Positions 5,459 to 6,080 of a DNA stretch of 6,080 nt are shown piece by piece. The DNA comes from Candidatus Borrarchaeota archaeon (lineage in GTDB: Archaea > Asgardarchaeota > Sifarchaeia > Borrarchaeales > Borrarchaeaceae). Numbering within the stretch: the stretch's first letter is position 1; every line of letters starts with the position of its first letter. The position numbers and the translations under genes are program-made. The stretch is taken from assembly GCA_016840645.1 (NCBI GenBank), contig JAEORY010000258.1:1-6080 (forward strand). The letters are read 5' to 3'. The notes below the pieces were generated by a model. That model ran no database searches. It saw nothing but the letters and a program-made list of their open reading frames with translations, and was not told where the DNA came from.

Positions 5459-5493
5459 GTACATGATCTTGTAGAAAGACGATAGTCCACAAC

Positions 5494-5505
5494 TTATACT
5501 ATAAA
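5494..5505 (+). promoter_or_regulatory. TATA-like region of the signal peptidase gene
   Basis: TTATACTATAAA lies 14-25 bases before ATG 5519. Its left half is at the right distance for a leaderless start at the ATG. Alternatively GGTG at 5510-5513, five bases from the ATG, may act as a weak ribosome binding site on a longer transcript; the two readings cannot both be primary. Confidence 0.35.
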
Positions 5506-5518
5506 GTTTGGTGTTCTT

Positions 5519-6080
5519 ATGAAGAAGTATAAGAGAGAGATAATTGAAACCGTTGTTTTTATAATAATTGCCGTTGTGGGCTCATATGCGATATTCATTG
5601 GACTTGAGGTAGGGTTAGGGACGTATCCTGAAAGCCCTCTTCGTTCGGTCTCTTCAGGAAGTATGCGTCCGGCTTATAATGTTGGCGATTTGCTCGTTAT
5701 TCAGAATATACCAAGCGATAACCTTCAAGTAGACGATGTAATAGTTTTTGAAGTCTCTACAAGATCATACGACATTGTGCATCGGATCATAGAGATACAA
5801 TATCGCAGTCAAGACGGCAAATTATATTTTAGAACCAAAGGTGATAATAACCCTTCTGCAGATTATTGGCGCGGCAGTGAGTGTTGGAATGGCATGATTC
5901 CCCAGGAGAATGTTATTGGGAAAGTTATCCTTTCTGTACCAATCATCGGATATGTTTCACTTGCTGTGTCCGGAAGCCCCTATGGAATTCTTATCATAGG
6001 AGCAGTTATCCTTCTAATCATCTTAATCTCAATTCCGTTTGGGGAAACAAAAACGCCTGAAGATGAGGAAAAAATAATAA
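5519..6080 (+). CDS. Archaeal/Sec11-type signal peptidase I, 3' end cut off
   Basis: The frame from ATG 5519 stays open for 187 codons to the window edge. The enzyme removes signal peptides from Sec- (and possibly Tat-) exported proteins at the outer face of the membrane. An N-terminal helix (about 8-29) anchors it. The catalytic Ser is S48 in SSGSMRP (45-51), followed by YNVGDLLVI. H88 in DIVHRI replaces the Lys of bacterial LepB, as in eukaryotic Sec11 and archaeal enzymes. D109 in TKGDNNP is the conserved Asp. The core closes with QENVIGKVILSVPIIGYVS (129-147), and a second hydrophobic helix (about 156-174) is followed by an acidic tail (KTPEDEEK), so both ends are probably cytoplasmic. 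All catalytic residues are present and the visible length already covers a whole archaeal peptidase core, so little is likely missing. It appears to be transcribed separately from the operon upstream. Confidence 0.9.
   Translation, partial: MKKYKREIIETVVFIIIAVVGSYAIFIGLEVGLGTYPESPLRSVSSGSMRPAYNVGDLLVIQNIPSDNLQVDDVIVFEVSTRSYDIVHRIIEIQYRSQDGKLYFRTKGDNNPSADYWRGSECWNGMIPQENVIGKVILSVPIIGYVSLAVSGSPYGILIIGAVILLIILISIPFGETKTPEDEEKII

Noticed and set aside
1..6080. CRISPR array, tRNA or rRNA genes
   Set aside because: No regularly spaced repeats were seen, and no cloverleaf or ribosomal RNA sequence was recognised in any intergenic stretch.

Overview
The window looks archaeal. The signal peptidase at the right end is of the Sec11/archaeal type, with a Ser-His-Asp arrangement instead of the bacterial Ser-Lys pair. 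Several genes have AT-rich TATA-like boxes about 25 to 30 bases upstream of the start codon, which suggests leaderless or near-leaderless mRNAs. Two large membrane glycosyltransferases of the archaeal PMT_2/GT-C type are also present. Base composition is AT-rich overall. The exact lineage cannot be settled from the sequence; an uncultivated TACK, Asgard or euryarchaeal genome would all fit.

Layout. Bases 2-607 (+) hold the C-terminal two thirds of an RNase Z-like metallo-beta-lactamase-fold hydrolase. It converges, across a short T/A-rich terminator-like gap, on a 538-residue GT-C glycosyltransferase at 675-2291 (-). Bases about 2300-3260 are a small graveyard of transposon DNA holding two different tnpB (IS605/IS1341-type) relics on the + strand. 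The first (about 2342-2527) keeps only the C-terminal tail and a right-end hairpin. The second (2744-3254) keeps promoter, ribosome binding site, N-terminus and C-terminus, but has lost its middle and is frameshifted. After the graveyard comes a two-gene + strand operon: a 159-residue four-helix membrane protein of unknown family (3339-3818), followed after one base by a second GT-C glycosyltransferase (3820-5331). A 187-base spacer leads to a Sec11-type signal peptidase (5519 to the window end), which is cut off at its 3' end.

How the genes fit together. The two glycosyltransferases and the signal peptidase all act at the cytoplasmic membrane on lipid-linked sugars or exported proteins, so the neighbourhood is plausibly devoted to surface protein maturation and glycosylation. 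The membrane protein translationally linked to the second glycosyltransferase may be an accessory subunit, but that rests on context only. The RNase Z-like gene appears unrelated in function.

I do not see a complete new defence or mobile system. The most unusual points are the RNase Z-like protein that lacks the tRNA-binding arm while keeping every metal ligand at canonical spacing; the two tandem tnpB relics, one still carrying a good promoter and ribosome binding site in front of a 67-residue N-terminal remnant; and a glycosyltransferase whose start codon and promoter lie against or inside transposon debris.
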